Source: Pollenia angustigena
Taxonomy: Eukaryota; Arthropoda; Insecta; Diptera; Polleniidae
Length of the DNA: 64,000 nt
Reading direction: 5' to 3'
Assembly: GCA_930367215.1 (NCBI GenBank)
Contig: OV884056.1
Coordinates: 44,330,308-44,394,307 of the forward strand
The position numbers and the translations under genes were made by a program. Below the pieces are notes generated by a model. It had not been told where the DNA came from. It did no database searches and saw only the letters and a list, made by a program, of their open reading frames with translations. Positions within the stretch are counted from its first letter, which is position 1, and every line of letters starts with the position of its first letter. Below are positions 1-11,728 of the stretch, piece after piece.

Positions 1-1195
1 AGGAGGGGCCAATAATCCTGAAACCTACCACCCATTTGTAATTTGCTTGGCACTTTCTAAAGTTATGGAGAGTTTGGTAAATCACCAACTTGTCAAAATT
101 CTAAGGGACACCACTATGGCTTTTGTAGAGGTGGCTCTACTGGAGACTTACTGGGCCTGTTATCGAAAAAATGGTGGTGTTCCATTCACCATTTTTTCAA
201 AAGAATGGGAACTGCTAAAGATATTTTCAAGGCATTTGATAGAGTCTGGCATGGTGAACTCTTGTCAAAACTTGTTGCATTTGGTGTCGGCGATAATTTC
301 CTCGATTTACATATATCGAGCTTTTTCAGATATCGCACCATACGAGTGTGCCTTAAAGCGCCGTTTATTCTCCTAATATATTTATTTTTATTTATATTTT
401 TCTAACTGACCTCCTACGGCAAACTTCCAACCCTGTCTACTCATTTGCAGATGGCAGCCACCTTTGCCATTCATATTCTTTTGATTATAGACCAAGAGTA
501 TCCGGTGTTGGAGCCATGAGGCAATACATGAATGATACGCTTGGACGAGACCGTGATATAATCTCGGAATAGGGTCATGCAAATTGAGACGATTTTATGC
601 TGACGCATAAGCGCGCACCGTATTAAGATGCCTCATTTGTACAATTGAGTGTTATAATTTTTAAGGAATTAGAATCTCTTGATGTTCTGGGTATAAAAAT
701 ACAATGTGATGTCCGATGAACAAAACCTATCGATAATTGTATGAAATTTTTATACAATATAAAGAAAAGATATGGCAATTAGTTCCCCATTATTAGCCTG
801 TCTTATCATTACAACAATGGAATGTGTTGTGATGAAATTGGGAATCTGGTTCCCGAGACTCGTACGTTTGTTAGTAATACATGATTCTTTGCAAGAGCTC
901 ATCCTTTTGTGGTCGATTAGCAGGTGCTTCGTACAAAGAATTACAGCGAAAATTCGTTTTTTGGTCTGGTCCGTTCAATTAGCAGGTGCTTCGTACAAGG
1001 AATTACAGGGAAAATTCGTTTTTTGGTCCGGACCGTTCGTATGTGGCATAATCTTTCTTCTTTAGTTTTCCCTCTCACTTTCAACAGGAATAAGTTCAAG
1101 TCGAATTTCCACAAGCACTTCTACTTATATCCTTCTTCCCATAACCTTAGTAAGCGCCATCCTCTGAGTGCTGGTCCTAACGAATAAAAATTATA
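1..1195 (+). mobile_element. Degenerate non-LTR (LINE) retrotransposon, 3' part with reverse-transcriptase remains
   Basis: The translation, in several frames, reads as the reverse transcriptase (RT) of a Jockey/CR1-like LINE. It shows a finger region with LSKVMESLVNHQLVK near 50-95, KAFDRVWHGELLSKL near 225-270, and the catalytic box at 441-458. The box reads S-F-A-D-G-S, so the second Asp of the FADD pair is Gly and the copy cannot be active. Frameshifts follow, and the segment between MKFLY (about 740) and the YYNGMCCDEI region (about 810) is shortened by deletion. A 61-bp tandem duplication covers about 917-1038. The C-terminal end (KFKSNFHKHF, then HPLSAGPNE and a stop at 1185-1187) matches the minus-strand element at 54.2-55.7 kb, so both belong to one family. 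The 5' end lies outside the window. The clade name is inference; the RT identity is clear. Confidence 0.85.
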
Positions 1196-2550
1196 AATTC
1201 TTTCATCTAGTTCATTTGATTGTTAAGTTTGGTGGTAGACCAGTACTTCGAAGACTTTTTCACGTATGATCTAGATGATCAAGATGACTGCAAGCGGTTT
1301 GGAATTTAAGAAATTCTGCCTATTGTCATTTAGTGAATTAGTAGCAACTTTTAAACACAAACATTAAGTTTTAAAATTAAATAAATTTCCGCAAATCAAA
1401 ACAAAACAAAACTCGAAAGTTCACGTTAAATTTCAACCAACTGTCATATTTTAATAAGCACATGATCCAGTGACTATTCCATTCCATAAGTCTCTTAATA
1501 GCTTCATTTGTCTGCCAATTTTTATTCCTTTTGAGTTTCGTTCTTTTTTTCCGACATTTTCACATGCCTGTAACCACTTAATTGTGAAAAATGTGTTGGC
1601 AATTTATCATTAATTAATGTTCTCGCTCATTCGCCTTATCGTTCTTTGTTGTGTACGTAAGATGTTGCTACTGGTGCAATAATTACGGCGAAAATGTTAA
1701 ACGAAAAATCATGAAATTCATGCAATTAAAGCGAAAACAAAATAAAACGAACAACAAAAAAAACAAAATAAATATTGAATAGCCAGATTCACAAACTCAT
1801 ACTTAAATTATACTGGCCACTATCATGATACAGAGGAAAAGGAAATAAGAACATGATTTTATTTTATTATGTTTTTTTCTTCTCTGCTCTTCCAACAGCC
1901 GGCATGTGGTCGTTACTTGTATTGGGTTTGAAACAGCACGAATATTGCAAATATTACCACATTAAGAACATAATGCACTCAATCATTATGCTCATTGACA
2001 CCATATGAATCCTTAGAGATGGTTTGCAAAAGCAACTAAAAGAAGTAACAGACACATACTCACAAATATATATATATATTTACACGAACATACAAACTTA
2101 CATGTGTTTATACAACTAGAGGAATAAAATACATGTAGACTTAGATTTGTTATAAATTACTTGGCGTATGTTGGAAACTATTTTTATATATTTTTTTTTT
2201 TTTCTCTTACACGAGTATCTAATGCCAGATCAAGCCAATAGAGAGCTGTTGATGGTGAGAAAATGAATTACTAAAGTATTATAAAGAAATAGTTTTTTAA
2301 TAAAAAAGGAAATTTAAGCTTAAAAAATACATTAAATAGGTCACGCACAGTGGGTAAATTCGAAATTTTCGCTATACAGAGTTATAAATGTTTCCTGGAA
2401 ACGTAAAAACAGATTTTTTCATTCCCTTAAAATCTATTTAAAGCCAAATAATAACAATTATATAAGATTATCAACCCTATTCACAATCTATGGTTAAATG
2501 TTAATTGAAACAGTTACCGTTAATTAGCTAAACTCGCTTTTTGCCCTTTA
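1196..2550. other. AT-rich stretch without recognisable gene
   Basis: I see no coding region or complete transposon here. The stretch has A/T homopolymers, a short (AT)n run near 2068-2082 and a T-run near 2189-2205. It separates two pieces of the same LINE family. Confidence 0.5.
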
Positions 2551-2676
2551 CCATGTAACTACTCCCTCTATCCTCTATCCTGCTTCCCACAACCTATTTT
2601 CCTAGTTCCAACACAATGCAATGCATTAGTAGGGGTCATCACCTGAGTGCTGGTCCTAACAGTAAAACAAAAAAAC
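2551..2676 (+). mobile_element. Short 3'-end fragment of the same LINE family
   Basis: From about 2557 the sequence (ACTACTCCCTC, CTTCCCACAACC, CCTAGTTCCAACACAATGCA, GTGCTGGTCCTAACAG) matches the 3' end of the minus-strand LINE near 54,166-54,290, with only a few differences. It stops at the same place, just before an A-rich tail (TAAAACAAAAAAAC). This is a strongly 5'-truncated insertion, the usual product of incomplete target-primed reverse transcription. Only the last ~120 bp are present and no RT motif remains. Confidence 0.8.
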
Positions 2677-3350
2677 GTTACCGAAACTTCTTAATGGAAC
2701 AGTTGTTGATTAATTCTATAACCGTTTCATTTTTATTCAAAAATTAAAGGAAAATATATGAAACACTTTGGAAAAAAAATAAGATAGAAGAAACTTGAAG
2801 TTGTTGCTATCACTGTCTACGAAGCTTTAAAACTAAAAATCCGTGCATATTTTCCATTACACATTTGTTTTTTTTTTTAACAAACAGAGATAGAATTGCC
2901 ACCCTTTCTAAATATTCAATGTTTTTGTCCAGTAACCGAAAGATGGGGAAACAGAACGCGTAGTCGTTGGCTTAAAAGTGCTTGTTAACGTTTCCTACAG
3001 TTTTTTGATTAATTTGTTAAAATAATTAAATAATATATTTTAAAAAGGGCCGTAGAATTTGGATAAAATTTGGTATGTATGATATTTAAAACTACACACG
3101 GTTTTTAAGTTGAAATCCGCAATGTAACTTCAGTGTCAAACAGAAGAACAGAACTTGAATTATCTTGCCGTTTTATAATTCATTCTGAAAAAATAAATTT
3201 TCCATTTAGTTATTTCTTGCGTTAAAAAAATTTTCCTAAACTGCAAGGTATTATATACAACGCTAGGCTCGGCCAAACAGCCACATCATCGCGAAAACCG
3301 ATTGTTCTAACTACAATCGCTATAGACATAGCGCCAAGGTGTGATCAGAA
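2677..3350. other. AT-rich stretch without recognisable gene
   Basis: I see nothing that can be assigned: no open frame longer than background, no TIR pair and no tandem array. A run of T lies at about 2869-2878. Confidence 0.4.
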
Positions 3351-3354
3351 AAAA

Positions 3355-3815
3355 CCAGGGACCGTAACAGTTATACCTTTTTTCATAAAAGTCAGATTAA
3401 AACAGTTATTTTTTGATTTTTATTTTTTTGAACAAAAATAACTGTAATTTTTTGATTTTTATTTTTGCGATCAAAAATAACAGTTATTTTTTGATTTTTA
3501 TTTTTTCGAGCAAAAATAAAAGTTATTCTCTAAAGAAATGTACGTGTTTTAATAATTTAGATGACTTTTAATAATTATTTTAATGTACATAAGAAATTCC
3601 AATGATAATTGCAAATTAAAATAAAAATTTTAATTCAACTAAATTATTAAATCGCGTACATTTCTTTAAAGAATAACTTTTATTTTTGCTCGAAAAAATA
3701 AAAATCACAAAATAACTGTTACTTTTGATCGAAAAAATAAAAATCAAAAAATAACAGTTATTTTTGTTCAAAAAAATAAAAATCAAAAAATAACTTTTAC
3801 TTTTGATCGAACTAC
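3355..3815. repeat. Foldback repeat: inverted arrays of AT-rich ~45-50-bp units
   Basis: The left arm (about 3390-3530) holds three to four tandem units of the form AACAGTTATTTTTTGATTTT followed by TATTTTTTCGA(A/G)CAAAAAT. The right arm (about 3660-3805) holds the same units in reverse complement. A ~100-bp centre includes ATGTACGTG and, inverted, CGCGTACATTTC. The left flank starts CAGGGACCGTAACAGTTAT. Part of the same family recurs inverted at 37,681-37,830, with the matching outer motif (rc AACAGGGACTGTAAGAGTTA). Tandem units within inverted arms are the layout of foldback elements. No coding capacity is seen. Confidence 0.65.
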
Positions 3816-4139
3816 TGAAACAAAACGGGCAAACACATCAAACATGTCGATACTTTTTAAAGTACACATATAAAAATAAAAATTTATTTCAATTAAAAAA
3901 TTTGTGATATTAATTAAAATTTAATTTCAAAAAGTAAACCAATTAATAGTTTCAATAAAAAGTTTAATTCCCTTGATTAAACGTTTAATTCACTTGATTA
4001 AACGTTTAATTCACTTGATTAAATTTTTAATTAAAACTAATTTTATTTTTGATTAATACTCTAATTGGTGAATTTTTTCCGTTTAGTTATCGATCACCTT
4101 TCGGTTGGTATGTCGGCAATAACTTGACTATACATCGTA

Positions 4140-4865
4140 AGATCTTGGCGTCCAATTGACGTCGCCATAATATGAAATTACGCGTTTTAGAAACTTTTCA
4201 TGCAATACACTTAAAAAAGGCCGTGTTGTGTGGCTCATGGGACCGTTTTCTTGAAACCACATATCGTCCAGTTTATAATCTTCAATTGCCGGTCAAAAAA
4301 TCGGTTATTATACGGACATGGTGCTTTGAATTGACGGTGATGGGTTTTTCAGCGCCATTTCCGAACAAACACAGGCCAATGACACCTCTAGACCACAATG
4401 CGCAACGAGTAGTCACTTTGCAATGGCTTTTTCACAATATCTTTTGGGTTCTTCGAGTTTTATATGCGAAAATTTGCTTGCTGACGTAACCAGCGAGTGA
4501 GAAATTAGCTTCATCGCTGAAAAAATTTTAATCGAAAAATCGGCATTGAAAGTCTGTTGCTCTAGCAACCAATCAGCGTATCTATGGTCTTGTGAAAAGT
4601 CAAACGGCTCTTACTCTTGCTTGAGATATACTTTTTTAAACAGAGGTGCACAACCAAAGCCAATAAAGAAAGGTCCAATTGCTGAGAACGCCGTGGAATC
4701 GAAAAATTCGGATTATCCGCCAAACTTTCACTAATAAAAGCGATATTTTTGGCAATGCGCACGTTGCGATGACGCACAGGCCTGACCACATCTGTAAAGC
4801 TTCCAGTCTGTTAAAAATTTTATTCATTTAATTTCTTTAGACTATTGCCAAGACCTTGCACAATA
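4140..4865 (-). pseudogene. Decayed mariner-family transposase remnant
   Basis: The plus strand carries the reverse complement of a mariner transposase gene in fragments. At 4220-4330 it matches the stretch that precedes and includes MWFQQDGATCH in better copies (TTCTTGAAACCACATATCGTC against TTGTTGAAACCACATGTCAT at 21.5 kb). At 4470-4530 it matches the FSDEAHF...NGYVN region (TGACGTAACC, GCTTCATCGCTGAA). At 4660-4800 it matches the N-terminal SIRRRSQQL and VRHRNVRIA-like part. The open frames here are antisense shadows of this relic. Many stops and indels are present and the termini are not visible. Its closest relatives in the window are the DD41D copies at 21-33 kb and 45 kb. Confidence 0.65.
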
Positions 4866-5017
4866 TGTCGATTATGCTGATCATAACCACCTCGTAATAC
4901 TCGAAAAGTGGCCACTTTGTAACTACTTTTACTCGTTCTTTGGTTGTTAAATGAACCTTATTTGTAAATGGCAAACCTTTCACTTAATAAGTGACACTTC
5001 AGACGATAGATATTTAA

Positions 5018-5515
5018 CCCTTAAATCACCATCAAAAAAAATTACGTTAGCTACCCACATGTGTAGTTTTTCACACATATGCAATGTCTGTCTTTTATTT
5101 ACTGTGGCGTTTGTAATCGAAGTCATGGTTTACGTAAGATAAAAGATGTATTTTTTCTGTTAGTGATTAAAAACAAACCATTCAAAGCTTTAAAAACAAA
5201 CCATTCAAAGCTTTGTGTATCAAAAATATTCACTATCAATATCAAAAATATTCGTACTTGCTAACCGAAAATGTTGTCTCTAGTGCAGATAACATAGAAG
5301 TTTCATGTGTGTGGAAAACCATACACGAGGGTAACTTACGTAAGTGTTGAAATATTCATTTCCTTAAAAGTATTTTTAAATCAAAAAATGTGTTTTCAGT
5401 ACTTAATTTATATTGCTAACAAAGTCAAGAAGTTTCTTTGGTGTACCTCAAAAAAAAATTAATTTTTTGTTTATCGTATAAAAATGCGGTTTTTCACACA
5501 AGGGTGACTTAAAGG
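5018..5515. mobile_element. Possible TTAA-flanked MITE
   Basis: A terminal inverted repeat CCCTTAAATCACC (5018) faces GGTGACTTAAAGG (ends 5515), and both ends are bordered by TTAA (5014-5017 and 5516-5519). TTAA is the target duplicated by piggyBac-type elements. A second inner inverted pair exists (GTTAGCTACCCACATGTGT near 5047 against ACACGAGGGTAACTTACGT near 5322). No transposase is present. The unit overlaps the tandem duplication described next, so the boundaries are tentative. Confidence 0.4.
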
Positions 5516-6484
5516 TTAATAACAAACTAACAGCCTTGCAGACCGGCGTGTTGAAACCACTTAGGGGATAAACCTGTATAAATAGTTTAAGGTTTTGTTA
5601 CAAAATTATTTTTGATGGCATTTTGACAAAACATCTTAAGGCATATTTAAAATGTTGAAAAAAATGTTGTTAATCATACAAATTTTCATTCAAAAAACAT
5701 TTTCGTTTACGTGCTTAAAATTTTGTATTATAAACGAAATTTTTCTTTAATTTTGGTTTATTTTATTATATGATAAAAATGATTTTATTATCAATTTTTT
5801 TTTAACTATTTTGATATCTTAAGATAAAGGATGTATTTTTCCTTTTGGTGATCAAAAACAAACCATACAAAGCTTTGTGTTTTTATATAAGCACTCACTT
5901 TATAACACAAACATTGCATGCAGTTCCAAGCAATACCAAAAATATTCATACCTGCCGATCGAAAATTTTGCCTCAAGTGCAAATTGCATAGAAACTTCAA
6001 ATGTGTGGAAAACCACACACGAGGGTAACTAACGTAAGTACTGAAATATTTTTTTACTAAAAAATATTTTTTTTACCAAAAAATTAGTTTTCAGTACTAA
6101 ATTTATAGTTTCTTTAGTGTACCTCAACAATTTTTTAGTTTATCGTGTAAAACTGTGATTTTCTACGCAAGGCTTAAAGGTTACTAACTACCAGCCTTAT
6201 AGACCGGCGGTTTTGAAACCACTTAAGGTATAAACATGTATAAATATTTTAAGGTTTTGTTACAAACTTAAGTATATATGTGGCATTTTGACAAAACATC
6301 TTAAGGCATATTTAAAATGCTGAAAAAAATGTTGTTAATCATACGAATTTTCATTCAAAAAACATTTTTGTTTACGTGCTTAAAATTTTGTATTATAAAC
6401 GAAATTTTTCTTTAATTTTGGTTTATTTTATTATATGATAAAACTGATTTTATCACCAATTTTTTTTAACTATTTTGATATCTT
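5135..6484. repeat. Tandem duplication of a ~0.68-kb AT-rich unit
   Basis: Unit 1 (5135-5819) and unit 2 (5820-6484) share the same order of landmarks: TAAGATAAARGATGTATTTT, AACAAACCATNCAAAGCTTT, TGTGGAAAACCAYACACGAG, GGTGTACCTCAA/TAGTGTACCTCAA, AGACCGGCG, TTTTGACAAAACATCTTAAG, and a common end AACTATTTTGATATCTT. They differ by substitutions and small indels, so the duplication is not very recent. No coding function is apparent. Confidence 0.75.
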
Positions 6485-6602
6485 GTCTCGAATTAAGGTG
6501 TTCTGTCAAAATGACACAGATATTATTTAGCAATGTACGTCTGCCTGTTATTGGCACTCTCAAAAATATAGTTCTTCTGCTATAGAGAAAAAACAAATTA
6601 TA

Positions 6603-7659
6603 CACGCAGAGAAAAAATATGGTTGGGCATGGTTACGGCAACAACAATATGTTTAATGTAACAATATACTGTTGTCGTACACAAATAATTGTTATTTTTA
6701 TTCAATACCAACAATACTAAAGTTACTGTAAACATATCAATGTTTATCGCAATTATGAATTTGAGTATTGTTGACCGAAAAATAATTATTTTTCTAACAA
6801 CTTTATTATGATAACTTTCTAAACATATTTCTCACAACCATATCATGATATTTAATAGCCATAACATGATAACTTTTTATACATTTATCATATTATGTTA
6901 AAGATGCAATCAAACTATTTTTACTCTAATATTATTATGTTAGCGCCATTTGTAAAATAATTTTGAAGCAGTTGTGCCGTTTTTTTATTTGTGAGCGGTT
7001 AAACAATTAAAAGATAAAATTCCATAAAAAAATAAGTTTAAAGAAATTAAAAAATTAAAATATTAGAGGAGTTCATTCAAGTATTAGTGATGTAATAGTG
7101 CAAATGCAAAATATCATAGTTTTTTTGTAAAATCCAACAACAAAACACACAGATATTTCGTTATATTTTATAAAAGTGCTACGATATTTCATCAACATCT
7201 TAAAATCAAAAAAATGGACACACGCGGTTGCCCATGAAAACCACAGCCTTATTTGAACTCCGCTATTTGATTAACATTAAGAAAAATTGTAACAAGCCAC
7301 AAAATAAAAAATCGATGCAAAAATATTTTAATTTATTTTGTATTTTTATGACAGCTATGAAAGGTGCTGTATCATAATATGATTGCTTCTAAATTTATTA
7401 TGGTTAACATGATGATAATATGATTACTTCTTAGCTTATTATGATTAACATGACAATAATATGATTAATTTCTTAGCTTATTATGATTAACATAATAATA
7501 ATATGATTAGGGGAAAAATATTATGATGACATATTACGAGTATATTTAGTCATAATATGATTCAATAATAATCTTAATATGGTGACTACAATCATAATTC
7601 TTATCATAATATGTTGCACTTAGAATATGTTTACCACAACCAGGTTTTTTCTTTGCGTG
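6603..7659. mobile_element. Non-autonomous TIR element with TA target duplication, copy 1
   Basis: The left end CACGCAGAGAAAAAATATGG and the right end (rc CACGCAAAGAAAAAACCTGG) form a TIR, flanked by TA at 6601-6602 and 7660-7661. The interior has arrays of ATAATATGATTA-like motifs at both ends and a non-coding centre. A second, longer copy lies inverted at 48,877-50,161 with the same TIR and TA flanks, which confirms the boundaries. TA flanks suggest mobilisation by a Tc1/mariner-superfamily transposase; no transposase is encoded. Confidence 0.8.
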
Positions 7660-7689
7660 TAGATAAAGAGCCGTTTTGTTGGCGCTCTA

Positions 7690-7935
7690 TTTCACGAAAC
7701 ACCCATAACCCCGGTGGCATGAAAGAAGACCTCTTAAAGATATTCCAGCCATGGGTGTAACATCCTCAGTGGAAATCGGTGGCAGTCAATATCTGAAATT
7801 CGAAGTTCAAGATTGAGATATCTCTTTACTTGCGTCTTACCAGAGATTATTTCTGGTACCACAGAAGGTAGTAGCAGCTGGGGATCACGTGGTGGTTGTG
7901 GTTATGACCGAAAGTCGCGGCATAAGAGACCTTAA
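7690..7935. repeat. Weak fragment of an unclassified interspersed repeat
   Basis: The segment is richer in G+C than its surroundings. It shares short motifs (CACGTGGTGGTTGTGGTTAT, ATAACCCCGG) with the repeat at 51.06-51.56 kb and, more weakly, with 29.7 kb. Similarity is patchy and I cannot assign it to a class. Confidence 0.3.
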
Positions 7936-7959
7936 TAAGTTGGCTTAACACATTGATTT

Positions 7960-9175
7960 TACACTATTCACTCCGAGTATTTAAAAAAAGGCCTTTCAAC
8001 ATTTTTTTTTTCATATCGTAGAAAATCGCATTTAGGGAATTAATGTTCTAGTTCTGCAAATGATGAGTTTTTCTTCACTGCACTTTTTTTCTATTTTCTT
8101 TTATATATTTATTTTAAACTTTAAGCAGCATTGTTTTTCAATAAACACACATATACAGTAATAATCATATACATATACTGAATATACATACACATACATA
8201 TAAAGAAAGAAACAACTCATCTTAAACACATGACATATGAAGGATAAACTTGAATGTGTAAGCGTGTCTGTGTATTTGTATCTGTTTACAAGAGTATTTA
8301 TATGCATTAAGATTAAAAATTATTTTATATTTTATTTTTATTTTCACTTGAATGGAAATTTTATATAAAAAAAATATTATAAACTCGTTGGCTCGTTTTT
8401 AATAAAAAAAAAAAGAATATAATTTATCTGCTGCACTTTTTATACCCTACACTATCACTTGTAATGAAAGAGTTAATAGTTTTGTTTGTAGCACCAAGAA
8501 AAATAATAATTTTATTACAAATTGCTCCGAAAAAGACCTAAATGTGTAATAACAAAGAAATAAATAATATGTTGCCGTAGTAAAACTAGAAATTATGGTG
8601 CTTAGTAATTCCAAATTTGATGACCCACCGGAAAATTTTTGTCAATTGTTCCAACAGACTGGTCCTGGAAATTGTGAAAATAGAACAGGTACAAAAAGAA
8701 AGAACTCATGACGAGTGAAAGGAGAACCAATCATGTAACCGGTTTATGAATAACAAAAAGGTAGAAACAGTAATGAATTACAGTACAGTCTTAACCGCTG
8801 GTGTGATACATTTTTTGGGACTTTCTAAAATTTGGTTCTTAAATTTAATTCCAGGACTTGTTTTATTGAAATAATACTACATTGTAGTAACTGTCACTAA
8901 ACACGTCAATTGAGAATAGATGTGAGACTGCTCAAATGGTGTCAATTGACCGCCTCCAATGACAACCCCATGTAAAAGTGATAGGTCCTATTCATAGAAA
9001 GTGTTAAAACTAGAACCGGTCTCTACCACCAAAGATCTATCACGGGACTACTTTGGTGTCAGTTCGCTTTCCTCTAGAAAAAGTTCTTCTAAAATATTTA
9101 GCTTTCATATGAAGTCAACTTCGCACAATACAAATCAGAAAGTACAAAATTTGTTTTCCAAATCCTCAGATCTGG
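7960..9175. other. No recognisable gene or complete element
   Basis: AT-rich sequence with short CA/TA-rich tracts at about 8150-8205. The small open frames (for example 9001-9186) have no recognisable domain and no coding signature, and I judge them chance frames. Confidence 0.4.
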
Positions 9176-9183
9176 GCCTGTAT

Positions 9184-10696
9184 TAGGGTATTCATTTAAT
9201 CGACCTTTTGCTTTAATTGGTTAATCGCTCGATTAATTAACCGAGGTTTTGGTTTAACCGGTTAATAATCGGTTAAATTAGTTTTTGATCGGTTAACCGA
9301 TTAATAAAGTTTTTTTTTTATAAATTAAGTAATTTCAATATATAAAAATGCATTAATTGCTTAATATTTGGAGTTTATAAGCAAAAAAAAAAAACAATAA
9401 AATACCAAACATAACAATTCTTGAACTAAAACGAGCAAGCAAAAAACAACAATTCATAAATATGTAATATGTATTTTCCAATTAATGCACAAGGTTTGGT
9501 ATCAAGTCATATCGTCATAATATCCTAAATAAAATTTAAAATTTTTTAAAGTAAATATTTCAAACAAAATAAAAATTGTAATGCTGTGTTCATTGATTTG
9601 TCACAACTGTATATTTTAATTCAAAATAAAAGCAGTAGCTTACAGCAGTCATATCGTTGGCTTAATATGCAAACCTGCTAACTTACTTTCAGCACATTTT
9701 ACAGGAGAGAAAAAAAACTTTTTATTTTTCCTATTTGAAGCTTGATAGAAAATTAAAATTACAGTCAGATTTACACACTTCAAGACTTAAATAGAAGAAA
9801 AACTTAATGCTGGTCGACGAGGCGTATCTTTCTCTACCACACGGCATCCAAATCTCAATTTATATAAAAAGTGGATTTAGAAGGTTTGCATATTAATCCG
9901 ACGATATATATTTCCTGTAATTATTTATGACTACCCTGTGAATCCCCTGAATATTTACATATTAAACAAAAATAAACTGAGATAATTTTATTAGTTGTTT
10001 CAATAGTTAAAGGATTTCTTATAAAATAATCTTTAAAAAAAGTTATTTATTTTAAATGTTTAGGATTTCGTTTAACAAAATTTGACTTGGAAAATATTAT
10101 TTCACTTATCGTAGATGAATGTCTAATTTCTCAGTCCTTTTCCAGGATTTCTCTAAACATATAAAATACTCCATTATGCCATTAAAGTTGTTTTAAATTT
10201 GTAACACTTCTAATTGTTTCGGTTAATTCTGTTAAAAGACTGATATGAGAAGAAACAAATAACTAAACACATCCACATAAAAAGTACGTAAAACAAAAAA
10301 AGGTGTTGGCAATCAAATATTTAACCCATTTTTCGCCACATTCATGTTGATGAAGATAAAAAAACATTGAAAAATATTGTAATTTTAGTCATCGGTCGGC
10401 GGAAAATAGGTTAAAATGAAGATAACTGAACACCTTCTTTGTTTGTATTAAAAAATATTTTCTAAACAAATACATTTTGTATATGAGACGAAACAAATAA
10501 TTAAAAACACAAAAAAAAATATGTTATAATACTGCAAAATATTGAAAATTTTGTTACTTCGGTTAATCGGTTAATCGACTGAAATTTACCGGTTTAATCG
10601 TTATTCGAAAAAAAGCCAATTTGAAATTAACCGATCAGTTAATCGGGTAGTAATTAATCGGTTAACCGGTTGACGGTTACCCGAATGAATACCCTA
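9184..10696. mobile_element. Non-autonomous hAT element (TAGGGTATTC type) with perfect 8-bp TSD
   Basis: The left end TAGGGTATTCATTTAATCGA and the right end (rc TAGGGTATTCATTCGGGTAA) are bounded by identical 8-bp direct repeats GCCTGTAT at 9176-9183 and 10,697-10,704. An 8-bp TSD with short TIRs is the hAT signature. The first and last ~130 bp are packed with GGTTAATCGG / CCGGTTAATC motifs in both orientations, as expected for subterminal transposase-binding repeats. The 1.5-kb body is AT-rich and I see no transposase. Confidence 0.85.
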
Positions 10697-10704
10697 GCCT
10701 GTAT

Positions 10705-11728
10705 CATAAAAAGCCCATCAGCGAAAGAAAAAATAAGTCCATATAAAGTGAATGGTATTAAACGTTCGTCATAACCGACTTGAGCATTATGACTTTTTTT
10801 AATTTTCATTTTAATTTTACTCACAATGAGATGTTGACGATGATTACGATGCTGTTGCTGCTGATGTTGATGTTGATGTTTGTTTTTATTTGTTTATTTC
10901 TTTCATTTTTAATATATATATTTTTTCATATTTTATTATTAATATTTAACAAATGATATATGAGTTTTTTTTAATATATTTATAAAAATAAAATGCATTT
11001 GAAATAAATATGAAAAATTATTCATATGAATTATTCATGTGAAATGGATAAAAATAAAGAATGAAATCAGTGAAATTAGTGATGGAAAAACTGTTCGTAA
11101 AATTTCAATGTAGCCAACTGTGTTGAAAAACTTTTAAATGATTATTTTTAAACTACGACGATGTTTTAGTGTCATCAAAGTTTATCCAAATAATTTCTTT
11201 GCATAGGGATTTTTAAGTATTATTCTTTCATTTTTTTCGTACATTCAGATCTGTCCATCGCAATTTGTTTTACTTCCCTCCAGCTTGCATTCGTGGCCTC
11301 GTGACGCCATTAATTTGCCTTCGAAATGTGTGTCTCTTATGTGACTTCCCTCAGGATTTCTATCGAAAGCATTTCTGATAATATCAGACATCGGCTTGCG
11401 GTGTTTGTACGCCAATCCAGTTCCACTTTCGTCTCTGTTTTTCCACACATAGAGGTATTTAGTGTGTTTCACCCCTAAGGAGTACTGTTTAAGGTGGTTC
11501 GTTGCATAAAAATTCGCGCAATTCAGCGGAGAAATATATTCAAGAAAACTTGAAAAGCATTAACGTTTTGACAGGCAGCACAACGATATTATAGTGTTGA
11601 CTTAACATTGGTGTCGAAAATGTTAATTTAAAGGCGAAGAAATATTGAAAAAGATTTCAATATTTTAGTAAGCTGATCAAAAGATTGTGCGGCTGTTTTA
11701 ATCCGCCTTAGTATATATATTGTCACTA
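10705..11728. other. No recognisable gene or element
   Basis: Contains a GCTGTTGCTGCTGATGTTGA-type trinucleotide tract near 10,849-10,880 and otherwise AT-rich sequence. The minus-strand frame at 11,245-11,472 (75 codons) has no domain I recognise. Confidence 0.4.
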
